DNA from: an uncultured Collinsella sp.
GTDB lineage: Bacteria; Actinomycetota; Coriobacteriia; Coriobacteriales; Coriobacteriaceae
NCBI GenBank assembly: GCA_902488525.1
Contig: CABTWP010000042.1
Location: 1-16,550, forward strand
Reading direction: 5' to 3'
DNA: 16,550 nt
Positions 7,177-13,896 of this stretch are shown one piece after another. The notes under the pieces were generated by a model. That model was not told where the DNA came from, did no database searches, and saw nothing but the letters and a program-made list of their open reading frames with translations. Position numbers and translations under genes: made by a program. The number at the start of each line of letters is the position of its first letter. The stretch's first letter is position 1.

Positions 7177-8325
7177 GTGTCGGAAAATAGGGATTACTAC
7201 GAGGTGCTTGGCGTCGACAAGGATGCCGACGCGCGGACGATTAAGCGTGCGTTTCTAAAGAAGGCCCGTACCGTACATCCGGATGTTTCGGACGACCCCG
7301 AGGCCGAGGCCAAGTTCAAGGAGCTCAACGAGGCCTATTCCGTTCTTTCCGATGAGCAGAAGCGTGCTAACTACGACCGTTACGGCACTGCTGACGGCCC
7401 TGGTGGTTCGGGTTACGTCGATATCAACGATATCTTTGGTGGCATGGGCATGGACGACTTGTTCTCGTCGTTCTTTGGCGGCGGTGCCGGCGGTGGCGCC
7501 CGCAGCCGTCGTGAGCGTCGTCGCGGACGTGACATGGCCATCTCGCTTTCGGTGACCCTTGAGGAGGCGGCGCTCGGCTGCAAAAAGACGATCAGCTATG
7601 ACCGCCTTGCTCCTTGCGAGGACTGTAATGGCACCGGTAGGGCAGAGGGCGCACAGGAAAAGCAGTGCGGCCGCTGCCACGGTACGGGCTATGTCACGAC
7701 GGTTCAGCGTTCGTTCCTGGGCCAGGTTCAGTCTTCCTCGCCTTGCCCCGACTGCCATGGCGAGGGTACGGTTATCGACCATCCCTGCGAGACCTGCGAC
7801 GGTCAGGGCCGCACGCCTTCGCACGAAAAGATCGACATCGATATTCCCGCCGGCGTTTCGACCGGTCGCCAGCTGCGCGTGAGCGGCTTTGGCGAGGCCG
7901 GCCTTCGCGGCGAGCCCTCGGGCGACCTGATTGTCAACGTGCGTGTTGCCGAGCATGAGCGCTTTAAGCGCAACGGTGACGACCTGTACCTGGTGAGCGA
8001 TATCTCGATTGCGCAGGCTGCGCTCGGCTGCGAGATCGAGGTCGAGGGCATTATGCCCGACGAGGTCGTTAAAGTGACGGTTCCCGCCGGCGCCCAGTAC
8101 GGCGACACCGTGAGCGTCAATAATTACGGCATGCCGCGCATTGGCGGTGGCGGTTCGCGTGGCCGCCTGGTCGTGCAACTGCGCGTGGTCGTCCCCACCA
8201 ATCTCTCCAATAAGCAGCGCGAGCTGCTCCGTGCTTTTGCCGATGAGATGGGCGATGACGTCGCTTCTGGTAAGAAGTCGGTGACCGACCGTATCAAGAG
8301 TGCCCTCGACGATATCCTCGATTAA
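7177..8325 (+). CDS. dnaJ: Chaperone protein DnaJ
   Basis: A 382-residue canonical type-I DnaJ, the co-chaperone that delivers clients to DnaK and stimulates its ATPase. The J domain has HPD at 34-36. The Gly/Phe region includes DIFGGMGMDDLFSSFFGG. The four zinc repeats are CEDCNGTG, CGRCHGTG, CPDCHGEG and CETCDGQG. Domain I ends in IDIPAGVSTGRQLRVSGFGEAG, and domain II is complete, with GDDLYLVSDISIAQAALG and VPAGAQYGDTVSV, plus a C-terminal dimerisation helix. The start is GTG 7177, seven bases after AAGGA; the in-frame upstream extension to 7111 has no homology. No dnaK or grpE is nearby. The mtaB ribosome binding site overlaps its stop codon, so it heads the coupled run through recO. It shares the general J-domain pattern with its neighbour (for example VLSDEQKRA), consistent with an old duplication. 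Confidence 0.95.
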   Translation: MSENRDYYEVLGVDKDADARTIKRAFLKKARTVHPDVSDDPEAEAKFKELNEAYSVLSDEQKRANYDRYGTADGPGGSGYVDINDIFGGMGMDDLFSSFFGGGAGGGARSRRERRRGRDMAISLSVTLEEAALGCKKTISYDRLAPCEDCNGTGRAEGAQEKQCGRCHGTGYVTTVQRSFLGQVQSSSPCPDCHGEGTVIDHPCETCDGQGRTPSHEKIDIDIPAGVSTGRQLRVSGFGEAGLRGEPSGDLIVNVRVAEHERFKRNGDDLYLVSDISIAQAALGCEIEVEGIMPDEVVKVTVPAGAQYGDTVSVNNYGMPRIGGGGSRGRLVVQLRVVVPTNLSNKQRELLRAFADEMGDDVASGKKSVTDRIKSALDDILD

Positions 8326-8334
8326 GGAGCCCGC

Positions 8335-9627
8335 GTGCTCGCACCCCATATTTCCGTCGTCAACCTCGGCTGCCGTGTCAACCGGGTTGAGTCTGACCGT
8401 ATCACTGCCGATCTTATGCGCCTGGGCTTTGCTATGGTGGAGCCCCAGGATGCCGATTTGATCGTCATTAACACCTGTGCCGTTACGGGCGAGGCCGAGG
8501 CCAAGACCCGTAAGGCCGTTCGTCATGCGCTGGCCTATCCGGGCGAGCCTTACGTGGTCGTAACCGGCTGCGTCGTCAACCTGCATCCCGAGGAGTTGCT
8601 GGAGCTCTCCGATCGCGTGATCGCCGAGCCGTCCAAGATTGACGTCGCCGAACGTGTCTGTGAGGTGCTGGGCGTTGAGTCCGATAGCGTTCCCGCCTGC
8701 AGCGATGGCGAGGTGGTCGATGCGCTCGGTCGCTCTCGCCTGGGCGTGAAGATTCAGGACGGCTGCAACCACCGCTGCACCTATTGCATTGTGTGGAAGG
8801 CACGCGGCCCCGAGCGCTCCGTGCCCGTCGAGTCCGTGCTCGAGCAAGTTCGCGAGGCCCAGGAGGCCGGCGTGCCCGAGGTGGTGCTGACCGGTGTGAA
8901 CCTGGGTGCCTACGATGGCAAGAGCGCGACCGACGAGCATGTCGAAATCGATGAGCTGCTCGAGGCCATCATGGAGCGCACGTCTATTCCGCATGTGCGC
9001 ATTTCCTCGGTCGAGCCCATGGATATCTCTGAGCGCCTGCTTAAGGTTATGGCGCGCTATCCGCAGCGTATCGCCCCGTTTTTGCACCTGCCCGTGCAGT
9101 CCGGCTGCACAGCGACTCTGCATCGCATGGGCCGTCCCTATAGCGCCGAGGCCTTTGAGGACACGGTGCGTATGATTCGCGCCAACTTGCCCCAGGCGTC
9201 TCTTTCGTGCGATGTCATCGTCGGTTTTCCTGGTGAGACGGACGAGGAATTCGAGGAGTCGCTGGCGCTGTGCCGTCGTGTGGGTTTCTCGCGTATGCAC
9301 GTGTTCCGCTATAGCAAGCGTCCCGGTACCCTTGCTGCCGATATGCCCGACCAGGTGCCGCCCGAGGTTATGGCCGAGCGCAGCCGTCGTATGCGAGCCG
9401 CGGCGCAGGAACTCGCCATTGCCGACGCTCGTCGTCGCGTGGGCACCGTCGAGCGTGCCGTCCTCGAGTACGGCGACAACCTGACGCTCGGCTCGTTCCA
9501 TCATGCCCGTCTTGACGATACCTGTGGACTCACAGCCCCGTGCCTGCTCGATGTTGCTATCATCGGAGTCGATGATTCCGGCTTGGTCCATGCGCGCAGG
9601 GAGGTTCATGGAAGCCTCGAAGATTAG
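8335..9627 (+). CDS. mtaB: tRNA ms2t6A37 methylthiotransferase MtaB
   Basis: A 430-residue methylthiotransferase that adds a methylthio group to t6A at position 37 of ANN-decoding tRNAs. The N-terminal domain has three cysteines for one [4Fe-4S] cluster: C13 (NLGCRVN), C48 (INTCAVT) and C79 (VTGCVV). The radical SAM motif is C144, C148 and C151 in GCNHRCTYCIVW; many relatives have a proline after this motif where this one reads VWKARG. The short C-terminal domain resembles a reduced TRAM fold. It fits MtaB (YqeV) better than MiaB or RimO because of NLGCRVN, its overall length and its place directly after dnaJ, where mtaB also sits in Firmicutes. GTG 8335 follows AAGGAG at 8324-8329, which overlaps the dnaJ stop. 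The 3' end overlaps phoH by 20 bases. Confidence 0.88.
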   Translation: MLAPHISVVNLGCRVNRVESDRITADLMRLGFAMVEPQDADLIVINTCAVTGEAEAKTRKAVRHALAYPGEPYVVVTGCVVNLHPEELLELSDRVIAEPSKIDVAERVCEVLGVESDSVPACSDGEVVDALGRSRLGVKIQDGCNHRCTYCIVWKARGPERSVPVESVLEQVREAQEAGVPEVVLTGVNLGAYDGKSATDEHVEIDELLEAIMERTSIPHVRISSVEPMDISERLLKVMARYPQRIAPFLHLPVQSGCTATLHRMGRPYSAEAFEDTVRMIRANLPQASLSCDVIVGFPGETDEEFEESLALCRRVGFSRMHVFRYSKRPGTLAADMPDQVPPEVMAERSRRMRAAAQELAIADARRRVGTVERAVLEYGDNLTLGSFHHARLDDTCGLTAPCLLDVAIIGVDDSGLVHARREVHGSLED

Positions 9628-10594
9628 ACTTACCGTTCCCGAGGGTATCGACCCCTCGCGCGTTTTGGGCGCCGGCGACGGCGTCCTTCGTGCACTCGAG
9701 AACTTGGTTCGCGCCCATGTGGTCGCCCGTGGCGATAGCATCGCCGTGAGCGGCGACCCGGATGAGGTCGAACTCGTGGCGCGTTTTTTCGAACATGCCT
9801 TTCGTGAGGCTGCTGCCGGGCGCACGCTTTCTGCCGACGATGTCTCGCGCTATCTGGCCGTTCTGCGCGACGGTGAGCACGAGGCTACGTCGCTTCGCGA
9901 TGACGTGCTGCTTTCGTATCGCGGTCGTGCCATTCGCCCCAAAACGCTCGGCCAAAAGCGCTATGTGGATGCCATTCGCTCGCATACCATCACATTTGGC
10001 CTGGGTCCTGCCGGCACCGGTAAGACTTATCTGGCCATGGCGCTCGCCGTTGCCGCGCTCAAGCGCCACGAGGTGGGCCGTCTGATCTTGACGCGTCCGG
10101 TTGTCGAGGCGGGGGAGAACCTGGGCTTTTTGCCCGGTACCCTCGAGGAAAAGATCGATCCCTACATGCGTCCGCTCTACGACGCCCTTTTTGACATGAT
10201 GGATCGCGAGCGCACCGATGAGCTTATGGAGCGCGGCGTGATCGAGATCGCCCCGCTTGCCTATATGCGCGGCCGCACGCTGAGCGATGCCTTCGTGGTG
10301 CTCGACGAGGCGCAAAATACCACGCCTGAGCAGATGAAGATGTTTCTGACGCGCTTGGGTTTTAACTCCAAGTTCGTGATTACCGGCGACCTGAGCCAGC
10401 GGGACCTGGTGGGTCGTCGTGGTGGCTTGGCGGATGCCGAGAAGATTTTGGGCCGTGTCGACGATGTCGCATTTTCTCACCTGGAGCGCGCCGACGTGGT
10501 GCGCCATGCCCTGGTGGGTCGTATCGTCGAGGCATACGATGCTTATGATGACGTGCGCGAGCAGCGCCCGCGCGACCGAAAGGAGTCCCGTTGA
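9608..10594 (+). CDS. phoH: PhoH-like ATPase
   Basis: A 328-residue PhoH-family NTPase of ordinary length. The Walker A motif GPAGTGKT is at residues 133-140 and the Walker B motif VVLDEAQN has its acidic pair at D233-E234, followed by TTPEQMKMFLTRLG and ITGDLSQRDL. An N-terminal segment of about 110 residues precedes the ATPase core. The family's precise function is unsettled; its near-universal linkage to ybeY suggests a role in RNA or ribosome metabolism. ATG 9608 was chosen because AGGGAGG (9598-9604) lies just upstream; an in-frame ATG at 9590 lacks a ribosome binding site. The start lies inside the 3' end of mtaB and its stop overlaps the ybeY start, so all three are translationally coupled. 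Confidence 0.93.
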   Translation: MEASKIRLTVPEGIDPSRVLGAGDGVLRALENLVRAHVVARGDSIAVSGDPDEVELVARFFEHAFREAAAGRTLSADDVSRYLAVLRDGEHEATSLRDDVLLSYRGRAIRPKTLGQKRYVDAIRSHTITFGLGPAGTGKTYLAMALAVAALKRHEVGRLILTRPVVEAGENLGFLPGTLEEKIDPYMRPLYDALFDMMDRERTDELMERGVIEIAPLAYMRGRTLSDAFVVLDEAQNTTPEQMKMFLTRLGFNSKFVITGDLSQRDLVGRRGGLADAEKILGRVDDVAFSHLERADVVRHALVGRIVEAYDAYDDVREQRPRDRKESR

Positions 10595-11100
10595 GTGTAT
10601 TGATCAGCAACGATGCCGAGCTCGATACGCTGCTCGACGCGCAGGAGGTGGAGCACATCTGCGAGGTTGTGCTTGCCGCCGAGGGCGTTGAGCGTGAAGT
10701 CGAGATTTCTCTTTCGTATGTCGACGAGGACGAGATGCACGAGCTCAACCACGAGTGGCGCGGTATCGACCGCACCACCGATGTGCTCTCCTTTGAGTGC
10801 GATTCGGCCTTTGACGATGATATTCCCGCCGATGAGACGCTCGAGCTCGGCGATATTATCTTGGCCCCGCAGGTTATTGCCCGTCAGGCTCCCGGTTTTG
10901 GCAATAGCCCCGCTGACGAGTGCCGTCTGATGCTCGTACACGGCATGCTGCACCTGCTGGGCTATGACCATATCGAGGACGACGAGGCCGGGGTCATGGA
11001 GGCCCGCGAGGACGCCATCCTGCGCGATCTGGCGCTCGAGCGCGGCGAGGACCCCAAGCTAGTCCACGTCGGCCCCATCACCAACCACGCCCACGACTAG
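10591..11100 (+). CDS. ybeY: Endoribonuclease YbeY, rRNA maturation factor
   Basis: A 169-residue zinc-dependent endoribonuclease involved in 16S rRNA 3'-end maturation and late 70S quality control. The metal-binding signature HGMLHLLGYDH is visible with H117, H121 and H127. RTTDVLSFE and GDIILAPQV are the other conserved patches. The start appears to be TTG 10591, which shares four bases (TTGA) with the phoH stop and follows AAAGGAG (10579-10585) at a five-base spacing; no ATG lies in a suitable position. TTG and the overlap imply dependence on phoH translation. dgkA follows with its own AGGAG built around the ybeY stop codon. Confidence 0.95.
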   Translation: MSVLISNDAELDTLLDAQEVEHICEVVLAAEGVEREVEISLSYVDEDEMHELNHEWRGIDRTTDVLSFECDSAFDDDIPADETLELGDIILAPQVIARQAPGFGNSPADECRLMLVHGMLHLLGYDHIEDDEAGVMEAREDAILRDLALERGEDPKLVHVGPITNHAHD

Positions 11101-11109
11101 GAGCCGTCT

Positions 11110-11487
11110 ATGATTCCCGGATCGAACAAGGACCATCCGTCCTTCTTAAAGTCGTTTTCCTACGCCATGGAGGGCTTCGTTACCGCCGTCAAGACCGAGC
11201 GCAACATTAAGGTCATGCTCGTGGCGGGCGTGTGCACCGTCATTGCCGGCTGTATCGTGGGCCTCGACATTGCCGAGTGGGCCACGATTATCATCTGTTG
11301 TGGCCTGGTGATTCACGGCGAGCTGTGTAACACCGCTATGGAGGCTATCGTCGACCTAGCGACCCAGGAGCTCCATCCGCTGGCCAAGCGTGCGAAGGAC
11401 ATCGCCGCCGCCTCTGTTTACATTCTTTCCATCACCGCCGCGATTGTGGGCGTGCTGGTATTTGCCCACGCGCTCGGCTTTATTTAG
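11110..11487 (+). CDS. dgkA: Diacylglycerol/undecaprenol kinase family membrane protein
   Basis: A 125-residue integral membrane kinase. In Gram-positive bacteria this family mostly phosphorylates undecaprenol to replenish the lipid carrier for cell-wall synthesis, rather than diacylglycerol; the substrate here is inferred. Three hydrophobic helices are visible (about 36-53, 57-72 and 99-121). The signature ELCNTAMEAIVDL (E71-L83) contains the conserved acidic and Asn residues of the active site, and AKRAKDIAAASV (92-103) is the other family hallmark. ATG 11110 follows AGGAG at 11099-11103. The order ybeY-dgkA-era is shared with Firmicutes, whereas many Actinobacteria have a CorC/HlyC-type gene at this place, a point of interest for the lineage. 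Confidence 0.92.
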   Translation: MIPGSNKDHPSFLKSFSYAMEGFVTAVKTERNIKVMLVAGVCTVIAGCIVGLDIAEWATIIICCGLVIHGELCNTAMEAIVDLATQELHPLAKRAKDIAAASVYILSITAAIVGVLVFAHALGFI

Positions 11488-11499
11488 AAAGGGATTCCC

Positions 11500-12567
11500 A
11501 TGTCCGACAATATGCAGCCTACCGATGAGATCCTGGACGACGAGACTTTGGACGCAGTGGATACCGAGGGGCTCGAGGATGTCGAGGAGTTCGACCCGTT
11601 TGAGGGCATGAGCGATGAGGAGCTCGACGCCCTGTGCGACGAGGACGACAACCTCGCGGGCTTTGGCGACGTTGAGCCTGGTTTCCGCAGCGGCTTCGTG
11701 GCCCTGGTCGGACGCCCCAACGCAGGCAAGTCCACATTGCTTAATGCCTGCTATGGCAAAAAGGTCGCCATCACCTCGCCGGTGGCCCAGACGACCCGTC
11801 GCCGCATGCGCGCCGTCGTCAACCGTCCCGGCTACCAGCTGGTCTTTGTCGATACCCCGGGTATTCATAAGCCCAAGGACGGTCTGGGATCCGAACTCAA
11901 CAAGAGCGCGTTGTTCGAGCTGAACGATGTCGATGTCGTCGCGTTTTTGATTGATGCCACCAAACCGATCGGCAGGGGAGACGCCTGGGTTGCCGAGCGC
12001 GTCAGATGTGCCCGTTCCAAGAAGGTTCTGGTGCTCACTAAGGCCGATGAGGCCGACCCCGCACAGGTCATGGAGCAGCTTAAGGCAGCGCATGAGCTCA
12101 TGGAATATGACGACGAGATTGTGACGTCGTCGGTCAAGAACTTCAACGTCGATGCGTTTATCGAGACCGTCGCTCACTTCTTGCCCGAGGGCCCGCGTTG
12201 GTTCCCTGAGGACATGGGCACCGACGCGTCCGACGAAACCCTTGTGGCCGAGTTCGTGCGCGAGAAGGTCCTGCGTCGCACTCGCGACGAGATCCCTCAC
12301 TCCGTGGGCGTCATCTGTGACGCGCTCGAGCAGACTAAGAAGGTCCTGCGCGTGCACGCCACGATTTACGTCGAGCGCGAGGGGCAGAAGGGCATCATCA
12401 TCGGCAAGGGCGGCGAGATGATCAAGCATATCGGCATCGATGCCCGTCGTGACCTTGAGCGTATCTTTGGCACCCAGGTCTTTTTGGAGCTCGACGTGAA
12501 GGTCAAGTCCGGTTGGCGCGATGATGAGGCGCAGATCCGACGCTTTGGCTATTCCGCCGAAGATTAA
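11500..12567 (+). CDS. era: GTPase Era with acidic N-terminal extension
   Basis: A 355-residue Era, about 55 residues longer than E. coli Era. Era binds the 3' end of 16S rRNA and supports 30S assembly. G1 is GRPNAGKST at residues 71-79, then VFVDTPGIHKP (G3) and TKAD at 180-183, where many Era proteins have NKxD. The C-terminal KH domain has GKGG at 302-305 in IIIGKGGEMIKHIG. The extra length is an N-terminal tail: residues 1-62 contain 25 Asp/Glu and no Lys, Arg or His. The start is well supported by AAAGGGA (11488-11494) five bases before ATG 11500, so the tail is probably real. dgkA ends 12 bases upstream; recO starts 12 bases downstream. Confidence 0.95.
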   Translation: MSDNMQPTDEILDDETLDAVDTEGLEDVEEFDPFEGMSDEELDALCDEDDNLAGFGDVEPGFRSGFVALVGRPNAGKSTLLNACYGKKVAITSPVAQTTRRRMRAVVNRPGYQLVFVDTPGIHKPKDGLGSELNKSALFELNDVDVVAFLIDATKPIGRGDAWVAERVRCARSKKVLVLTKADEADPAQVMEQLKAAHELMEYDDEIVTSSVKNFNVDAFIETVAHFLPEGPRWFPEDMGTDASDETLVAEFVREKVLRRTRDEIPHSVGVICDALEQTKKVLRVHATIYVEREGQKGIIIGKGGEMIKHIGIDARRDLERIFGTQVFLELDVKVKSGWRDDEAQIRRFGYSAED

Positions 12568-12579
12568 GCCTCCGCGTTC

Positions 12580-13329
12580 ATGGCAGGCTCTCGCACATAT
12601 CGCACAAAGGTGCTCGTCCTCGACAAGACCAAGCTCAAGGAAACCGATTTGATCTTGACGATGCTCGACGAACGGGGGCGGCAGGTGCGTGCCGTGGCTA
12701 AGGGCGCACGTAAGCCTGGCGGTCGTCTTGCTGCCCGCTGCGAGCTTTTCTGTACCGTCGATATGCTGCTCGCGCATGGACGGTCGCTCGACGTGGTTTC
12801 TCAGGCGGAGCTTATGGAGGCGCCGCTCGGTGCCACTCCTGACTACGAGACGACCTGTGCCGCCAGCGCGATTGCCGAGGTTGCGCGTGTGTGCTCGTTC
12901 GAGGATGCCGAGGATCCATTTACCTTTGCCATCACGCAGCGGGCGCTCACACTTGTAGGCAGCGGGCTCGACTCGGCACATATGGACCTGCTCGTGGCGG
13001 CCTTTGTCTTTAAGCTGCTGTCGCACGTTGGTTACCGACCCGATTTCTCGGCTTGCGTGCTGTGCGGAGACCCTATGCTGTCGTATTTTTCGCCCCAGGC
13101 GGGCGGCCTCATGTGCGGGTCGTGCGCGTCGAGCGTTCCGGGCGCCGAGCTGGTGTCGACCGGCGAGGTCGCATGGCTGCGTGCCCTCATGTCTATGACG
13201 TTCGATGGCCTTGTGGACGAACGGATCGATCCGCATACGGCTGCGTTTTTGCTCGGGCTTTCGCATGTTTGGGCCGCCACGCACACCGATCAGCGGCTCC
13301 GTGCGATGGAATTCATGTTGGGTCGGTGA
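12580..13329 (+). CDS. recO: DNA repair protein RecO
   Basis: A 249-residue RecO, the recombination mediator that works with RecR to load RecA onto SSB-coated DNA and to anneal strands. The N-terminal OB-fold is recognisable from YRTKVLVLDKTKLKETDLI and VRAVAKGARKP. The zinc-binding pairs are C159/C162 and C179/C182 (CVLC and CGSC), typical of Gram-positive and actinobacterial RecO. ATG 12580 is the natural start for the OB-fold, but no clear Shine-Dalgarno is visible; coupling to era, 12 bases upstream, may be used. The era-recO order is widely conserved. Length is normal and no defect is visible. Confidence 0.92.
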   Translation: MAGSRTYRTKVLVLDKTKLKETDLILTMLDERGRQVRAVAKGARKPGGRLAARCELFCTVDMLLAHGRSLDVVSQAELMEAPLGATPDYETTCAASAIAEVARVCSFEDAEDPFTFAITQRALTLVGSGLDSAHMDLLVAAFVFKLLSHVGYRPDFSACVLCGDPMLSYFSPQAGGLMCGSCASSVPGAELVSTGEVAWLRALMSMTFDGLVDERIDPHTAAFLLGLSHVWAATHTDQRLRAMEFMLGR

Positions 13330-13353
13330 TGATGCGCAGGCGCGCGCCGCTTG

Positions 13354-13362
13354 TGGTAACAT
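13354..13362 (+). promoter_or_regulatory. Extended -10 promoter of rpsO
   Basis: TGGTAACAT at 13354-13362 fits an extended -10 box (TGn plus TAACAT) 24 bases after the recO stop. No -35 box is obvious, as expected of extended -10 promoters. Transcription from about 13369 would give a leader near 100 bases before rpsO. Confidence 0.5.
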
Positions 13363-13431
13363 ACCGACCTGTTGGTACCTCGACCTTGGATGCTCGCTCC
13401 ACCGGCGGCTTCCCAGTCCGAGGCGAATAGA

Positions 13432-13447
13432 GTCGCCCGCGGGCGAC
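13432..13447 (+). promoter_or_regulatory. GC-only palindrome in the rpsO leader
   Basis: GTCGCCCGCGGGCGAC is a perfect 16-base palindrome that folds as a 6-bp stem with a CGCG loop. It ends 8 bases before the rpsO ribosome binding site (AAAGG, 13456-13460). S15 represses its own mRNA in several bacteria through leader structures; a similar role here is only a suggestion. Confidence 0.4.
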
Positions 13448-13467
13448 GCGAAACGAAAGGTGAAACA

Positions 13468-13746
13468 ATGACTGTTTCCAAAGAGCGCAAGGCGGAGCTG
13501 ACCGCCCAGTTCGGTAACTCCCCGGTCGACACCGGTAACCCCAAGGTTCAGGTCGCCATCCTGTCCGAGCGCATCAAGGAGCTGACCGAGCACATGAAGT
13601 CCCACCAGAAGGACTTCCACACCCGTCGTGGCCTGCTTATGCTCGTTGGCCGCCGCCGTCGTCTTCTCTCCTACATCAAGAAGAACGACATCGTCGAGTA
13701 CCGTGAGCTCATCAAGGCTCTGGGCATCCGCGACAACATCCAGTAA
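13468..13746 (+). CDS. rpsO: 30S ribosomal protein S15
   Basis: A 92-residue S15, marginally longer than the usual 89. S15 binds the 16S rRNA three-way junction and forms an intersubunit bridge. The family pattern is clear: SKERKAEL, then TGNPKVQVAILSERI, SHQKDFHTRRGLLMLVGRRR and YIKKNDIVEYRELIKALGIR. ATG 13468 is preceded by GAAAGGTGA at suitable spacing and gives the canonical N-terminus; the longer frame from 13372 runs through the leader. Codon use is strongly biased as in rpsT and pnp. A terminator follows 16 bases after the stop, and pnp lies downstream, as in E. coli and many other bacteria. Confidence 0.97.
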   Translation: MTVSKERKAELTAQFGNSPVDTGNPKVQVAILSERIKELTEHMKSHQKDFHTRRGLLMLVGRRRRLLSYIKKNDIVEYRELIKALGIRDNIQ

Positions 13747-13761
13747 GGATTTGTACATGCT

Positions 13762-13793
13762 AAGAGCGTCCTGCGCAGCGGGGCGCTCTTTTT
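13762..13793 (+). terminator. Rho-independent terminator of rpsO
   Basis: AAGAGCGTCC (13762-13771) pairs with 13781-13790 in a 10-bp stem containing one G-T wobble around a nine-base loop, running into five Ts (13789-13793). Because no promoter is evident before pnp, partial read-through is likely needed for pnp expression, as for the rpsO-pnp terminator of E. coli. Confidence 0.9.
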
Positions 13794-13798
13794 GTGTA

Positions 13799-13883
13799 AG
13801 AGCGTGAACAATCACGCTCTGAAGCGTGGCGGGGGCAGGGGGCCCGCGTCACATGAGAAGCCCGCAGGCAAGGGGCCTGTGGG
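13799..13883 (+). promoter_or_regulatory. pnp leader with three consecutive hairpins
   Basis: Three stems fill the gap before pnp. The first pairs AGAGCGTG (13799-13806) with CACGCTCT (13813-13820) around AACAAT. The second pairs GCGGG (13829-13833) with CCCGC (13843-13847), with an outer GTG/CAC. The third pairs CCCGCAGGC (13861-13869) with GCCTGTGGG (13875-13883), one wobble, and ends 3 bases before the AAGGAG ribosome binding site at 13887-13892. None carries a T-run, so they are not terminators. E. coli PNPase represses its own mRNA after RNase III cuts a leader stem; this leader could serve similarly, by analogy only. Confidence 0.55.
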
Positions 13884-13896
13884 GTGAAGGAGAACA

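Noticed and set aside
7255..9825. 856-residue open frame on the minus strand
   Set aside because: It lies antisense to dnaJ, mtaB and phoH, all clearly recognised. Long antisense frames are expected in high-GC genes with biased third positions, and its translation shows no family pattern.
11356..13815. 819-residue open frame on the minus strand
   Set aside because: It is antisense to era, recO and rpsO and runs through their leaders and the rpsO terminator. No recognisable motif is present.
13799..13820. Second terminator after rpsO
   Set aside because: The stem is perfect but is followed by GAAGCG rather than Ts, so it is treated as part of the pnp leader.
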